Below are positions 43,223-52,200 of a stretch of DNA of 64,000 bases, in pieces. The stretch is from an uncultured Bradyrhizobium sp. (GTDB lineage: Bacteria > Pseudomonadota > Alphaproteobacteria > Rhizobiales > Xanthobacteraceae). The stretch spans positions 434,001 through 498,000 of the forward strand of contig NZ_CANSMR010000002.1 in NCBI RefSeq assembly GCF_947648125.1, written 5' to 3'. Position 1 is the first letter of the stretch; each line of letters begins with the position of its first letter. Under the pieces are notes generated by a model, which saw nothing but the letters and a program-made list of their open reading frames with translations, did not search any database and had not been told where the DNA came from. Made by a program: the position numbers and the translations under genes.

Positions 43223-43246
43223 CAAACCAACCGGATGGTTTGTAAA
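43223..43246 (-). promoter_or_regulatory. TetR-type operator/promoter element, copy 2
   Basis: Contains ACAAACCA, 6 nt, TGGTTTGT (43222-43243), a perfect 8-bp inverted repeat. On the minus strand TTTACA and TATAAA, 18 nt apart, flank it and point at the 98-residue gene. It matches copy 1 at 41764-41787. Confidence 0.65.
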
Positions 43247-43397
43247 TAGGGAAAGATGACGCATGCATGCGGGTCAGGCCGTTTCGGCCACATCAGTCGC
43301 CGCCCTGCCCGCACGGAAAACAAACTGGCGTGTCGGATCGGTGCCCTCGCATTCGTCCTCGAAGCATCGATCAGCCAGCACTCGGAGCACGCGAGCG

Positions 43398-43790
43398 ATG
43401 ACACAGCAGCGCCACACGGCAGAAACCGAAGTCAAAACACTCATTGAGGCCTGGGCGGACGCGGTCCGCAGACACGACTATGCGGGCGTTCTCGCCAATC
43501 ACGATCAGGACATCGTGATGTTCGACGTGCCGCCGCCGTTCCAGTCACGCGGACTTGATGCGTACAGAAAGACCTGGGACCTGTTCTTCGGCTGCCAACG
43601 TTCTTCCTACGCCTTCGATATCGAGGACATCGCGATCACGGCCAGCGATGTCGTGGCCTTTGCCGTTGCGGTGATGCGATGCGGCCCGCCCGACGACACG
43701 TTCCAGTTCCGCCTCACGATCGGGTTGCGCAAAGTTGGTGGCGACTGGCGGATCACGCACGAGCACCATTCGGTGCCGGCGACTGATTAA
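43398..43790 (+). CDS. NTF2-like / SnoaL-type protein
   Basis: Small alpha+beta-barrel protein, 130 residues from the ATG before TQQRHTAETEV; the frame continues upstream without merit. The family pattern is clear: VKTLIEAWADAVRRHDYAGV, NHDQDIVMFDVPPPFQ, GLDAYRKTWDLFF, and the C-terminal VGGDWRITHEHHSVP. Proteins of this type (SgcJ/YybH group) are ligand-binding or isomerase-like; no specific role can be named. It is followed by a palindromic repeat. Confidence 0.85.
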   Translation: MTQQRHTAETEVKTLIEAWADAVRRHDYAGVLANHDQDIVMFDVPPPFQSRGLDAYRKTWDLFFGCQRSSYAFDIEDIAITASDVVAFAVAVMRCGPPDDTFQFRLTIGLRKVGGDWRITHEHHSVPATD

Positions 43791-43793
43791 GAC

Positions 43794-43878
43794 GTAGAGT
43801 GGGTTAGGCGAAGCCGTAACCCACCGACTTTCTTACCGCGGAGGCAATGGTGGGTTACGCTTCGCTAACCCACCCTAC
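43794..43878. repeat. GTAG...CCCTAC intergenic repeat, copy 2
   Basis: An 85-nt unit in which TGGGTTAGGCGAAGC is followed by GTAACCCACC, and then GGTGGGTTACGCTTCGC by TAACCCACC. The outer ends GTAG and CTAC are inverted. It fills the gap between two convergent genes and resembles the larger unit at 40215-40333. Confidence 0.85.
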
Positions 43879-43882
43879 GAAG

Positions 43883-45130
43883 CTACGCTTTCTTCGCCGC
43901 CGTTGCCCGCCAGGCGATGGCGAGCGCGAGCAGCAGCAGCGCGCCCGCCAGATAGAACGGCGCACCGGGCATTTTGATCGGCACGTTGTCGCCGATGAAA
44001 TACGCAAATGTCAGCGTGAACAGGAACGGGCCGATCAATTCCGACATGCTCTGCACGCTCGATGTCGCGCCCTGCAACTGGCCTTGTTGATCGGCGGCGA
44101 CGAGCTGCGTCGTCAGTGCCTGCGTCGCGGCGCCCGAGAGGCCCCACAACGCCATCACGGGAATGCCGATCCAGAACAGGTGGCCGGTCGGCGCCGCGCC
44201 GAAGATCACAAAGCCCAAGGCGCCGCAGACGAGGCCGAGGAACAGCGCGTTGCGCTCTCCGAGGCGCTGCACGATCGGGCCGATCGCCGCGCCCTGCACG
44301 ATCATGCCGCAGAGGCCGACCAGCGCGAGCGTCGCGCCGACGGTGCCGGTGTCCCAGCCGTAGCGATAGGTGGCGTAGAGCACGAACACCGAGGGCAGCA
44401 CGACATGCGCGAGCTGGCCGAAGAACGTCGCCAGCGACAGGCCGGCCAGCGTCGGGTTCGCGCACAGGAAGCGCAGCGCGCCGATCGGATTGGCGCTCTT
44501 CCATCTGAACGGCGCGCGCCGCTCGACCGGCAGCGATTCCGGCAGGATGAACAGGCCATAGAGGCCGTTGACGAAGCTCAAACCCGCCGCCGCCCAGAAC
44601 GGCAGTCGCGGATCGATCTCGCCGAGCAGGCCGCCCAGGGCCGGTCCCATGATGAAGCCCGCGCCGAACGCGACGCCGATCTTGCCGAACATCGCGGCGC
44701 GCTGCTCGGGCGCGGTGACGTCGGCGATATAGGCGAACACGGTCGAGATGCTCGACGAAGTGATGCCCGAGATCGCCCGACCGATGAACAGCCAGATCAG
44801 GTTCGGCGCCAGCGCCATCAGCACGTAGTCCGCGGCAAGGCCGAAATTTGACAGCAGCACCACCGGCCGGCGGCCGAAGCGATCGGATAGCGCGCCCAGG
44901 ATCGGCGAGCAGACGAACTGCATCAAGGCCCAGATCGAGCCAAACACGCCGAAGATGCGTGCCGCGTTGGCGGTGTTGTTGTTGACGAAGCCTTCGATCA
45001 GCTTGGGCAGGATCGGGATGATGATCCCGAGCGCAAGCATGTCGAGCAGCAGCGTGATGAAGATGAAGATCACGGCGCCGCTGCGTGCCTGCGGAACGGA
45101 CGCAGGGTCAACTTCAGCGCTCCCGCTCAT
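43883..45130 (-). CDS. MFS exporter, TetA/DHA1-like
   Basis: Twelve-helix proton-driven transporter, 415 residues. The motif A loop is [15 protein letters not shown] between helices 2 and 3; [20 protein letters not shown] is the first helix, with the Asp typical of drug-H+ antiporters. [14 protein letters not shown] is motif C-like. The start ATG overlaps the der stop codon by 4 nt, so translation is coupled to der; an upstream extension of the frame through der is spurious. The family includes tetracycline exporters, but the substrate here is unknown. Confidence 0.9.
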   Translation of the reverse strand: MSGSAEVDPASVPQARSGAVIFIFITLLLDMLALGIIIPILPKLIEGFVNNNTANAARIFGVFGSIWALMQFVCSPILGALSDRFGRRPVVLLSNFGLAADYVLMALAPNLIWLFIGRAISGITSSSISTVFAYIADVTAPEQRAAMFGKIGVAFGAGFIMGPALGGLLGEIDPRLPFWAAAGLSFVNGLYGLFILPESLPVERRAPFRWKSANPIGALRFLCANPTLAGLSLATFFGQLAHVVLPSVFVLYATYRYGWDTGTVGATLALVGLCGMIVQGAAIGPIVQRLGERNALFLGLVCGALGFVIFGAAPTGHLFWIGIPVMALWGLSGAATQALTTQLVAADQQGQLQGATSSVQSMSELIGPFLFTLTFAYFIGDNVPIKMPGAPFYLAGALLLLALAIAWRATAAKKA

Positions 45131-46509
45131 GACGGGCGCTTGCGCTTGTAGGCGAACGGATTGGCCTTCTCGCGCAGCGTGATCCGGATCGGCGTGCCCG
45201 GTAGATCGAAGGTCTCGCGCAGCGAGTTGGTGAGGTAACGCAGATAGGATCTCGGGATCGCGTCGGCGCGCGAGCAGAACAAAACGAAGCTCGGCGGGCG
45301 CGCCTTGACTTGCGTGATGTAGTTCAGCTTCAGCCGGCGGCCCGAGACGGCCGGCGGCGGGCTCGCCTGGATCGCCTGCTCGAACCAACGATTGAGCGCC
45401 GCGGTCGGCAAGCGCCGGTTCCAGACCGCATAGGCCTCCTGGATCGCCATCATCAGGCGGTCGATGCCCTCGCCCATCAAGCCGGAGACGGCGACGATCG
45501 GCGCGCCCTTGACCTGCGGCAGCCAATGGTCGGCATCGGTGCGCAGCTGCGAGATCTGGTTGGGCTTGCGCTCGACGAGGTCCCATTTGTTGACCGCGAG
45601 CACGATGGCGCGGCCCTCACGCTCGATCAGGTCGGCGATCCGCAGATCCTGCTCCTCGAACTTGTTCTGCGAGTCCATCATCATCACGACGACTTCGGCG
45701 AAGCGCACCGCACGCAACGCATCCGCGACCGAGAGCTTTTCCAGCTTCTCCTCAATCCGCGAGCGGCGGCGCAGGCCGGCGGTATCGAACACGCGGAACT
45801 GGCGGCCCTGCCAGGTGATCTCGACCGCGATGGAATCCCGCGTGGTGCCGGCCTCGGGACTGGTCAGCAGCCGCTCCTCGCCGAGCAGATGATTGATCAG
45901 CGTCGACTTGCCGGCGTTGGGCCGGCCGACGATGGCAACGCGGATCGGGCGCTGCGCGGCCTCCTCCTCCGAAATGTCCTCGTCATCCTCGACTTCGTCG
46001 TCTTCCTCTGACGTCGCGGGCACCAGCGCGCTCAGCGCCTCGTGGAGGTCGCCCATGCCCTCGCCGTGCTCGGCTGAGATCTGCACGGGATCGCCGAGGC
46101 CGAGCGCGTAGGATTCCATCGCGCCGATCTCGCCATGCTTGCCCTCGGCCTTGTTGGCGACCAGCACCACCGGCTTGTTGGCCTTGCGGGCGAAGTCGGC
46201 GAAGGCACGATCGGTCGGCGTCAGGCCGACGCGGGCGTCGATCACGAACATCAGGGCGTCGGCGAGCTCGATCGCGGTTTCGGTCTGCTCCTGCATCCGC
46301 GCCGTCAGCGAGCCCTTGGCGCCCTCGTCGAGCCCCGCGGTGTCGATGATGGTGAAGTCGAGATCGTAAAGCCGCGCCTGACCCTCGCGGCGGTCGCGGG
46401 TCACGCCGGGCTCGTCGTCCACCAGCGCGAGCTTCTGGCCGACCAGCCGGTTGAACAGCGTCGACTTTCCGACATTGGGCCGGCCGATAATGGCGATGGT
46501 AAAAGACAT
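45127..46509 (-). CDS. der: Ribosome-associated GTPase Der (EngA)
   Basis: Essential double-GTPase of 50S subunit assembly. It has 460 residues with two G domains in tandem: first [25 protein letters not shown]; second [32 protein letters not shown]; then a KH-like C-terminal domain ([18 protein letters not shown]). An acidic linker ([17 protein letters not shown]) joins the G domains. It is preceded on the same strand by a lipoprotein gene and a TPR gene, and followed with overlap by an MFS gene. Confidence 0.97.
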   Translation of the reverse strand: MSFTIAIIGRPNVGKSTLFNRLVGQKLALVDDEPGVTRDRREGQARLYDLDFTIIDTAGLDEGAKGSLTARMQEQTETAIELADALMFVIDARVGLTPTDRAFADFARKANKPVVLVANKAEGKHGEIGAMESYALGLGDPVQISAEHGEGMGDLHEALSALVPATSEEDDEVEDDEDISEEEAAQRPIRVAIVGRPNAGKSTLINHLLGEERLLTSPEAGTTRDSIAVEITWQGRQFRVFDTAGLRRRSRIEEKLEKLSVADALRAVRFAEVVVMMMDSQNKFEEQDLRIADLIEREGRAIVLAVNKWDLVERKPNQISQLRTDADHWLPQVKGAPIVAVSGLMGEGIDRLMMAIQEAYAVWNRRLPTAALNRWFEQAIQASPPPAVSGRRLKLNYITQVKARPPSFVLFCSRADAIPRSYLRYLTNSLRETFDLPGTPIRITLREKANPFAYKRKRPS

Positions 46510-46562
46510 GGATCATCCCGGCGCCGCGGCGCGGCGCGCGTCTAATGAATTGAAGCAGGAGC

Positions 46563-46663
46563 CTAAAGCGCGATGCGATTGGGTTGAATAGTCATCGCGC
46601 TTTAGGTTCTGGTTTTAGCATGATCTTTCCGGAAAACCGCTTCGCACTTTTCCGGATCATGCT
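46563..46663. repeat. Composite palindromic repeat (families C + A)
   Basis: The family C hairpin CTAAAGCGCGATG (46563-46575) pairs with CATCGCGCTTTAG (46593-46605), 13 bp. Next comes the full family A palindrome, AGCATGATC (46617-46625) and GATCATGCT (46655-46663), with TTTCCGGAAAA and TTTTCCGG inside. This is the complete form of the fragments at 6401 and 9507. It lies between the lipoprotein gene and der. Confidence 0.88.
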
Positions 46664-47216
46664 AGCGGCTAAATCCGCCGCTCGGTAGCGGCGCGGGGAA
46701 CGCGCCGCCGGATTGTTGACTGGTCTGGGTCTGCTGCGCCGGCGCCGCAGGCTGTGCCTGCTGGTCGTCGGCGGGCGGCGCGGTGGTGCGGCGGCGGACG
46801 ATCTTCTTCGGCTTCGGCTCGGGCGGCAGCGCGGCAGGCGCGCCCTCGTCCGGCGCCGCGGCGTCGGGAGCAGCCGCCTGATCCGCGGCCGGCGCGGCCC
46901 GCTTGGTGTGCTTCTTGGCGCCCTTCGGCGCCTCCGGCGGCGGAGCCGGCTGGGCGGCGGCCGCCGCGGCGTTCTGCTGGTCGAGCTGCTCCTGCTGCGA
47001 GCCCTTGTACAATTCCTTGGGCACGCCCTGCTCGAGGCCGGGCACGCCTTCCGGGAACACCGGCTTGCGGTCACCGGCCAGCTTCTTCTTGGTGTCGAGG
47101 AAGTCGAGCAGGTCGCTCGGGTCGAAATTGGACATGCCGCCACCGCCACAGCCCGCCAGCACGCTGCAAAGCGCTGTCAGAACTGCGGCTGCGATCAGGC
47201 GTTGCGAGCGGCGCAT
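46662..47216 (-). CDS. Pro/Ala-rich lipoprotein between the YfgM-like gene and der
   Basis: A 184-residue lipoprotein: start at the ATG before RRSQRL, signal LIAAAVLTALCSV and lipobox LAGC followed by GGGG. A short conserved-looking part (SNFDPSDLLDFLDTKKKLAG, FPEGVPGLEQGVPKELYKG) is followed by a long unstructured Ala/Pro/Lys region (PPPEAPKGAKKHTKRAAP). In most alphaproteobacteria the gene in this place encodes BamB, the PQQ-like propeller lipoprotein of the outer-membrane insertion machine; this one has no propeller. Whether it is a BAM-linked lipoprotein is unknown. Confidence 0.75.
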   Translation of the reverse strand: MRRSQRLIAAAVLTALCSVLAGCGGGGMSNFDPSDLLDFLDTKKKLAGDRKPVFPEGVPGLEQGVPKELYKGSQQEQLDQQNAAAAAAQPAPPPEAPKGAKKHTKRAAPAADQAAAPDAAAPDEGAPAALPPEPKPKKIVRRRTTAPPADDQQAQPAAPAQQTQTSQQSGGAFPAPLPSGGFSR

Positions 47217-47253
47217 GGTCGATCTCTCACTCAAACTCGGGTTTCGCGCCAGA

Positions 47254-47910
47254 TCAGCTTTTAGCGACCGGCGGCAACAGCGCCTGCAGCGCTTCGGCGC
47301 GCGACCGCAGGCTCGGCGGCGTCTCGCCGTCATTGGCAATCTGGTCGAGCCACTGCCGCGCGGCGGTGGCATCGTTGGCGCGCCAGGCCGACAGCGCCAG
47401 CAGCTCGCGCGCGGAGTGGCGGAACGTCGAGTCCTTCGACGTCGCCATCGCCTCGAGCCGTTGCACCATGTTCGGATAGGTCGTGGTGTCCATCACCATC
47501 TGCGCGGCACGGATCCGCGCCAGATCCTGATCGGGGCCACCGACGCTGCGGTCGGCTGCGATCTCGTCATAGAGCTTCGCAGCGGCCGGCTGATCGCGGG
47601 TCGCGACCTCGGCGGCCATGCGCAGCCGCGCCAGATTGCGGTAGCCGGACGGCGCCTTGGTGATCAGGTCGGCAAACGCGGCCTCGGCCTCGGCGTGCTT
47701 GTTCTGGTCCGACAGTTCGACGGCGCGGTCGAACGCCGCACCGGCCACGGCGGCCTTCTTGCCCTCGAGATATTGGTAGCCACGCCAGCCACCGACGCCC
47801 GCGACCACCAGGATCGCCAGCGCGATGATGAAAAGCGAGTACTTGTCCCACAGCTTCTTGAGCTGATCGCGACGGACTTCCTCGTCGACTTCGTCAAATA
47901 ATTCAGACAC
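47254..47910 (-). CDS. YfgM-like tetratricopeptide membrane protein
   Basis: Single-span inner-membrane protein with a periplasmic TPR domain, 218 residues. Cytoplasmic N-terminus FDEVDEEVRRDQLKKLWDKY, transmembrane helix LFIIALAILVVAGVGGWRGY, and TPR-like helices (AAFDRAVELSDQNKHAEAEA, AARQWLDQIANDG). The E. coli relative YfgM works with PpiD near the Sec translocon and sits beside bamB and der, matching the neighbourhood here. 37 nt separate it from the lipoprotein gene. Confidence 0.87.
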   Translation of the reverse strand: MSELFDEVDEEVRRDQLKKLWDKYSLFIIALAILVVAGVGGWRGYQYLEGKKAAVAGAAFDRAVELSDQNKHAEAEAAFADLITKAPSGYRNLARLRMAAEVATRDQPAAAKLYDEIAADRSVGGPDQDLARIRAAQMVMDTTTYPNMVQRLEAMATSKDSTFRHSARELLALSAWRANDATAARQWLDQIANDGETPPSLRSRAEALQALLPPVAKS

Positions 47911-48082
47911 TTAAGGCTATCCCATCCCCTCGGGACCGCGAATCTCGGCGGAGCCTGGCCCCTACCTGATCCCCACATCGCGGCGGCGTTACCCTAACGG
48001 TGTGGCGGAGGCAAGGCAAAGCAAGGCGGATCAAAGCGTTAACCGGGGAAGTTTGCCATGGGCCGCAACGGGACTGCGTGGG

Positions 48083-48225
48083 CTCCCTCTCCCGCTTGCG
48101 GGGGAGGGTTGGGGTGGGGGTGTCTCCAAGAGTCGGATCAGCGTTAGAACCCCTGCGCCGGGCGAGCCCCCACCCGGATCGCATCTAGCGATGCGATCCA
48201 ACCTCCCCCGCAAGGGGGAGAGGTG
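48083..48225. repeat. CTCCCTCTCCCGC...GGGGGAGAGG intergenic repeat
   Basis: The left part CTCTCCCGCTTGCGGGGGAG (48087-48106) and right part CTCCCCCGCAAGGGGGAGAG (48203-48222) are each near-palindromic and mutually inverted. GGATCGCATCTAGCGATGCGATCC lies just before the right part. The unit lies in the 341-nt gap between the TPR gene and the acyl-CoA ligase gene, which otherwise shows nothing. Confidence 0.8.
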
Positions 48226-48251
48226 GATCAAGTTCGTGGAAAGCTACGCGC

Positions 48252-49850
48252 CTAAGTCCGAACTTCGACCAAGCTCTCCCGCAGCTGACGCTTGATCACC
48301 TTGCCGTTGGCGTTGCGCGGCAGCGGCTCTGCGGTCAGCGCCATCGTCTCCGGCACCTTGTAGTCCGAGAGACGCTCGGCGCACCAGGCGCGCAGACTCT
48401 CCGCATTGACCTCGCCGCGGGTCACGATCACAGCGTGCACGCGCTCGCCGAGCACCGGGCACGGCTTTGCGATGATCGCGCTCTCGACCACGGCCGGATG
48501 GCCTGAAAGCACGGACTCGACCTCGGCGGAATAGATCTTCAGGCCGCCGCGGTTGATCATGTCCTTCTGGCGGTCGAACACACGGACGAAGTTGTCGCCA
48601 TCGACCGACCCGAGATCGCCGGAATGCCAGAACCCGGCGGTAAAGCTCTCGGCGGTCGCGGTCGGATTGTTCCAGTAGCCCTTGATGACGGAAGCGCTGC
48701 GGATCCAGAGCTCGCCGATCTCGCCGCGCGGCACCTCGTGGCCATCGGCGCCCATCACCACGATCTCGGCACCGGGACACGGCAGGCCGACGCTGTCGAT
48801 ATGCGCCGCAGTCAATTCACCCGGCATCAAGGTCGAGGGCGACGTGGTCTCGGTCGCGCCGTAGCAATTGGCGAGCTTGAGCCCGGGAATCTTGGCGTCG
48901 AGCTTTTCGATGGTCGCAACCGGCATCGGCGCGCCGCCGAACCCGCCGATGCGCCAGCTCGACAGATCGGTGCTGTCGAAATCCGGCTGCATCAGGCAGA
49001 GATTGTACATCGCCGGCACCATCACCGTGTAGCTGACCCGCTCGCGCGCCGCGACCTTCAGATATTCCGACGCCTTGAACTCCGGCATGATGATCAGCGC
49101 GCCGGCGCAGCGGGCCATGGTGGTGACGTTGGCGACCGCGCCTGTGACATGCGCGAGCGGCACCGCGGCGATCGAGCGATCGGCCCTGGTCAGCTTCAGG
49201 CAGGAGGCGAACACCATCGAGGAGTGGATGATGTTGCAATGGGCGAGCATCGCGCCCTTCGGCCGACCGGTGGTGCCTGAGGTATAGAGGATCATCGCGG
49301 TGTCCTCTTCCCTCACCTCCGCCGGCGCCTTCGCCGGCGCATTGTCGCGCAAGGCAGCGAATTGCGATGTGCCGTCGTCGCTGACCGGGATGCGATGTGC
49401 GAGGTCGGGAATTTCGGCGGCGTCAGGGATGCGGTCGGCAAGCGTGGCCTCGTGGACCAGCAGCTTCGCGCCGCAATCGTTCAGCACATAGGCGATCTCG
49501 GGCTTCTGCTGGCGCGTCGAGAGCAGCACCGTGACGAGGCCAGCATGGGCGGCGGCAAACATCGTCAGCACGAACTCGATGCGGTTGCCGAGCAGGATCG
49601 CGACGCGGTCGCCGGGGGCAAGGCCGAGCCTGGCAAAGCCCGCCGCGACCTTCGCGGATTGCTCGGCGACCTCGCGCCAGCTCAGGCGCGTCGCGCCGCA
49701 AACCAGCGCCTCGCCATCGCCATTCTGTGCGACGGCCTCTGCGATCATCGCCCACAGGCTGGCCGGCCGCTCGGCGAAGACAGGAACGACGCGGTCGCCG
49801 AAGCGCGGCTCGAGCCGCATCAGCGGCAATGCGTGTTGCGACCAGTCCAT
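48252..49850 (-). CDS. AMP-forming acyl-CoA synthetase
   Basis: ANL-superfamily ligase that activates a carboxylic acid to acyl-AMP and then acyl-CoA. It has 532 residues. The AMP-binding motif is ILYTSGTTGRPKGAML; NCYGATETTSPSTL follows at the acyl pocket; GELWIRSASVIKGYWNNP and FWHSGDLGSVD precede the hinge; and the catalytic lysine is in NANGKVIKRQL near the C-terminus. The chain length of the acid is unknown. It follows panB by 10 nt, and the two may be co-transcribed with nnrU. Confidence 0.9.
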   Translation of the reverse strand: MDWSQHALPLMRLEPRFGDRVVPVFAERPASLWAMIAEAVAQNGDGEALVCGATRLSWREVAEQSAKVAAGFARLGLAPGDRVAILLGNRIEFVLTMFAAAHAGLVTVLLSTRQQKPEIAYVLNDCGAKLLVHEATLADRIPDAAEIPDLAHRIPVSDDGTSQFAALRDNAPAKAPAEVREEDTAMILYTSGTTGRPKGAMLAHCNIIHSSMVFASCLKLTRADRSIAAVPLAHVTGAVANVTTMARCAGALIIMPEFKASEYLKVAARERVSYTVMVPAMYNLCLMQPDFDSTDLSSWRIGGFGGAPMPVATIEKLDAKIPGLKLANCYGATETTSPSTLMPGELTAAHIDSVGLPCPGAEIVVMGADGHEVPRGEIGELWIRSASVIKGYWNNPTATAESFTAGFWHSGDLGSVDGDNFVRVFDRQKDMINRGGLKIYSAEVESVLSGHPAVVESAIIAKPCPVLGERVHAVIVTRGEVNAESLRAWCAERLSDYKVPETMALTAEPLPRNANGKVIKRQLRESLVEVRT

Positions 49851-49860
49851 GCGTGCCTCG

Positions 49861-50682
49861 TCAGCTCTTCTTCATGCCGTAGACGTGCTCCGGCCCCGGA
49901 AAGGCGCGGCTCTTCACGTCGCGCGCATAGCCCGCGATCGCTTCCTCGATCGCGGGGCCGAGATTGCCGTAGCGGCGTACGAATTTCGGCGCACGCGGCG
50001 ACAGGCCGAGCATGTCTTCCAGCACCAGCACCTGGCCGTCGCAGGCAGCGCTGGCGCCGATGCCGATGGTGGGAACAGTGATCGATTGCGTGATCTTGCG
50101 CGCCAGCGGCTCGGCGACCGCCTCGACCACGATCGAGAAGGCGCCCGCTTCCGCGATGGCCTTGGCGTCGTTCTCGATCGGCGCCCAGGTCTCCTCCTCG
50201 CGGCCCTGCGCGCGGAACGAGCCGAGCGTGTTGATCGATTGCGGCGTCAGGCCGATATGGCCCATCACGGGAATGCCGCGCTCCGACAGGAACGCCACCG
50301 TCTCCGCCATCCGCGCGCCGCCCTCGAGCTTGACCGCGCCGCACAGCGTCTCCTTCATGATCCGCACCGCGGACTGGAACGCCTGTTCCTTCGAGCCCTC
50401 ATAGGAGCCGAACGGCATGTCGACCACGACCAGCGCCTGCTGCGAGCCACGCATCACGGCGCGGCCCTGCAGGATCATCATGTCGAGCGTGACCGGCACC
50501 GTGGTCTCGAAGCCATGCATCACGTTGCCGAGGGAATCGCCGACCAGGATGGCGTCGCAATGCCGGTCGATCAGCGCCGCGGTGTGCGCGTGATACGACG
50601 TCAGCATCACGATCGGCTCGCCATTCTTGCGGGCGCGCAGATCGGGTGCGGTCTTGCGCTTGATGGCGGATTGAACAGACAT
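49861..50682 (-). CDS. panB: 3-methyl-2-oxobutanoate hydroxymethyltransferase
   Basis: Adds a hydroxymethyl group from methylene-tetrahydrofolate to alpha-ketoisovalerate, giving ketopantoate for pantothenate and CoA. It has 273 residues. Motifs: [65 protein letters not shown] and the catalytic Glu region in [12 protein letters not shown]. There is no panC next to it. It lies 2 nt after nnrU and 10 nt before an acyl-CoA synthetase, a CoA-themed grouping. Confidence 0.95.
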   Translation of the reverse strand: MSVQSAIKRKTAPDLRARKNGEPIVMLTSYHAHTAALIDRHCDAILVGDSLGNVMHGFETTVPVTLDMMILQGRAVMRGSQQALVVVDMPFGSYEGSKEQAFQSAVRIMKETLCGAVKLEGGARMAETVAFLSERGIPVMGHIGLTPQSINTLGSFRAQGREEETWAPIENDAKAIAEAGAFSIVVEAVAEPLARKITQSITVPTIGIGASAACDGQVLVLEDMLGLSPRAPKFVRRYGNLGPAIEEAIAGYARDVKSRAFPGPEHVYGMKKS

Positions 50683-50684
50683 AG

Positions 50685-51269
50685 TCAGGCTCCCATGACA
50701 GGCACGCCGATCACGACCGGGTGGAACGCAAACGCCAGCGCCAGGTAGACGATGACACCGACCGCGATCGCGATCAGGTCGTTGGTCGGGCCGCCCACCG
50801 GGATCGGCGGCCCACCGGCATCCGCGCGGCGCTTCAGCGAGATGCGGTCATAGACCGCCCAGCCGAGAAACGAGCCGAACAGGATGATCGAGCCGAGATC
50901 GCCATTGGCGAGCAGATGCGCGAACGCCCACAGTTTGACGCCCGCCAGCATCGGATGCTTCAGCGTGGTGTAGATACGGCCGCGGATATAGGCGGCCACC
51001 ACCAGGATCACGGCCGGCAGCATCAGCGCCACCGTGATGTGCTTCAACGCGGTCGGTGGCGTCCAGACGTCGATCCAACCGGTCGCGCGATAGTGGCCGA
51101 AGCCCCAGATGATCAGCGCAAGGCCCGCGAACGACACCAGCGAATAGACGCCCTTGTAGGCCCCTTCGCCCATCGTATTCACGATACCGGCGCGTAGGTC
51201 GCGCAGGCTGGTCAGCACATGGATGCCGAGGAACAGCACGAGACCCAGGATCATGACGAGCAGTCCCAC
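50685..51269 (-). CDS. NnrU-like membrane protein
   Basis: Multi-pass membrane protein of the NnrU family, 194 residues, with about five hydrophobic helices ([40 protein letters not shown]). Family features include [14 protein letters not shown] at the start and [20 protein letters not shown] in the middle. The GTG at 51269 is chosen because AGGGGAGGA lies ideally before it; a longer frame has no such signal. NnrU was named from nitrite/nitric-oxide reduction loci, but its role is unclear, and no denitrification gene is nearby here. Related enzymes isomerise 15-cis-zeta-carotene. Confidence 0.85.
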   Translation of the reverse strand: MGLLVMILGLVLFLGIHVLTSLRDLRAGIVNTMGEGAYKGVYSLVSFAGLALIIWGFGHYRATGWIDVWTPPTALKHITVALMLPAVILVVAAYIRGRIYTTLKHPMLAGVKLWAFAHLLANGDLGSIILFGSFLGWAVYDRISLKRRADAGGPPIPVGGPTNDLIAIAVGVIVYLALAFAFHPVVIGVPVMGA

Positions 51270-51350
51270 GATGTTCCTCCCCTGATTGACTAATGCCCTC
51301 GCGTAACATCTTCGCCGGTCGGGTGGCAATGCGCCACGCCGGGGCGCGGG

Positions 51351-51962
51351 TCACGGATTGTCGGCCGGCTTGGCCAGCTCGCGATTGTCGACGTAGCGGA
51401 TCATGATCGGTCGGCCGGCCAGCGCGCCGCCGAGCCCGCCGGTAAATTTCAGCGGCAGGCAGGCGCCGAGCGAGGCGTTGATCGCGTTGAGGTAGGTCGT
51501 GCGGGTATCGGGGGGGATGCCTCGCGTCGCGAATGTCAGGCGCGGCGAACCGATCATCTCGCCGGTCCGCTTGAAGCTGAAGCGCACCGACATCTGCATG
51601 CCCTCGCGCGCATCGCCCGCCGGCGGCGGCGCCCAGCAGGAACGCAGCGCGGCAAAGAGATCGCCGATGGTATCGAGATCATGATCGGGCTTGCGGTACT
51701 TCTCGGCCTGCCCTTCGGGCGGCACGGTCAGGATCGTGAGCTGGAGATTTTCACCGTACGGATAATCGATCTCGGGCAGGCACGGCCCGTGGTTGAAGAC
51801 GCTGCAATAGGACGGGATGCAAGGCCCGTAGTCGAGCACGCTGCAAGGCGTGTGTGCGAACGGCACAGGGTTTGTCTGCTGCCGTTGTCGCGCGCCAGCC
51901 GTGCCGGCGAAGGCAAAGGCCAGCACGGCAAAAGCGAAGAAGATGAGGACGCGTCGGAGCAT
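51351..51962 (-). CDS. Exported protein with a TonB-C-like domain
   Basis: A 203-residue secreted protein. Signal peptide (LIFFAFAVLAFAFAGTAGA), a Cys-rich segment (HTPCSVLDYGPCIPSYCSVF and HGPCLPEIDYPYG, five cysteines in 40 residues), then a region resembling the TonB C-terminal fold: MQMSVRFSFKRTGEMIGSPR, YLNAINASLGACLPLKFTGG. No transmembrane energy-coupling anchor is seen besides the signal. The start is the ATG before LRRVLIFF. Function unknown. Confidence 0.7.
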   Translation of the reverse strand: MLRRVLIFFAFAVLAFAFAGTAGARQRQQTNPVPFAHTPCSVLDYGPCIPSYCSVFNHGPCLPEIDYPYGENLQLTILTVPPEGQAEKYRKPDHDLDTIGDLFAALRSCWAPPPAGDAREGMQMSVRFSFKRTGEMIGSPRLTFATRGIPPDTRTTYLNAINASLGACLPLKFTGGLGGALAGRPIMIRYVDNRELAKPADNP

Positions 51963-52066
51963 GCAGGCGGACCCGGATTGCGCTTCCGGGGGAAAATGGT
52001 ACCGCGGCCGGACCGCGGCAAGCCGGGCAGTGTTCAATTCCCCGCGCTCGCGCACCACTCTCCTCC

Positions 52067-52170
52067 GTCATCGCCCGGCCTTGACCGGGCGATCCAGTAT
52101 TCCAGAGGCGATTGTGGGTTACGGAGAAGCCGCGGCGTACTGGGTCCCCCGGTCGAGCCGGGGGACGACA
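52067..52170. repeat. GTCATCGCCCGG-type intergenic repeat
   Basis: Contains hairpin ATCGCCCGGCCTTGACCGGGCGAT, given here as ATCGCCCGG and CCGGGCGAT arms, at 52070-52093, then the segment TCCAGTATTCCAGAGGC, and near the right end the hairpin TCCCCCGG/CCGGGGGA at 52145-52165. It lies in the gap between the convergent ends of the exported-protein promoter region and prfC. Such units recur through Bradyrhizobium genomes. Confidence 0.8.
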
Positions 52171-52200
52171 CTGAGTATGTGGCGCTATCCGTATGCCGCG

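Noticed and set aside
43883-45586. Extension of the MFS gene upstream through der, giving 567 residues
   Set aside because: The first 152 residues are an out-of-frame reading of der. The ATG at 45130, overlapping the der stop, begins a proper first transmembrane helix.
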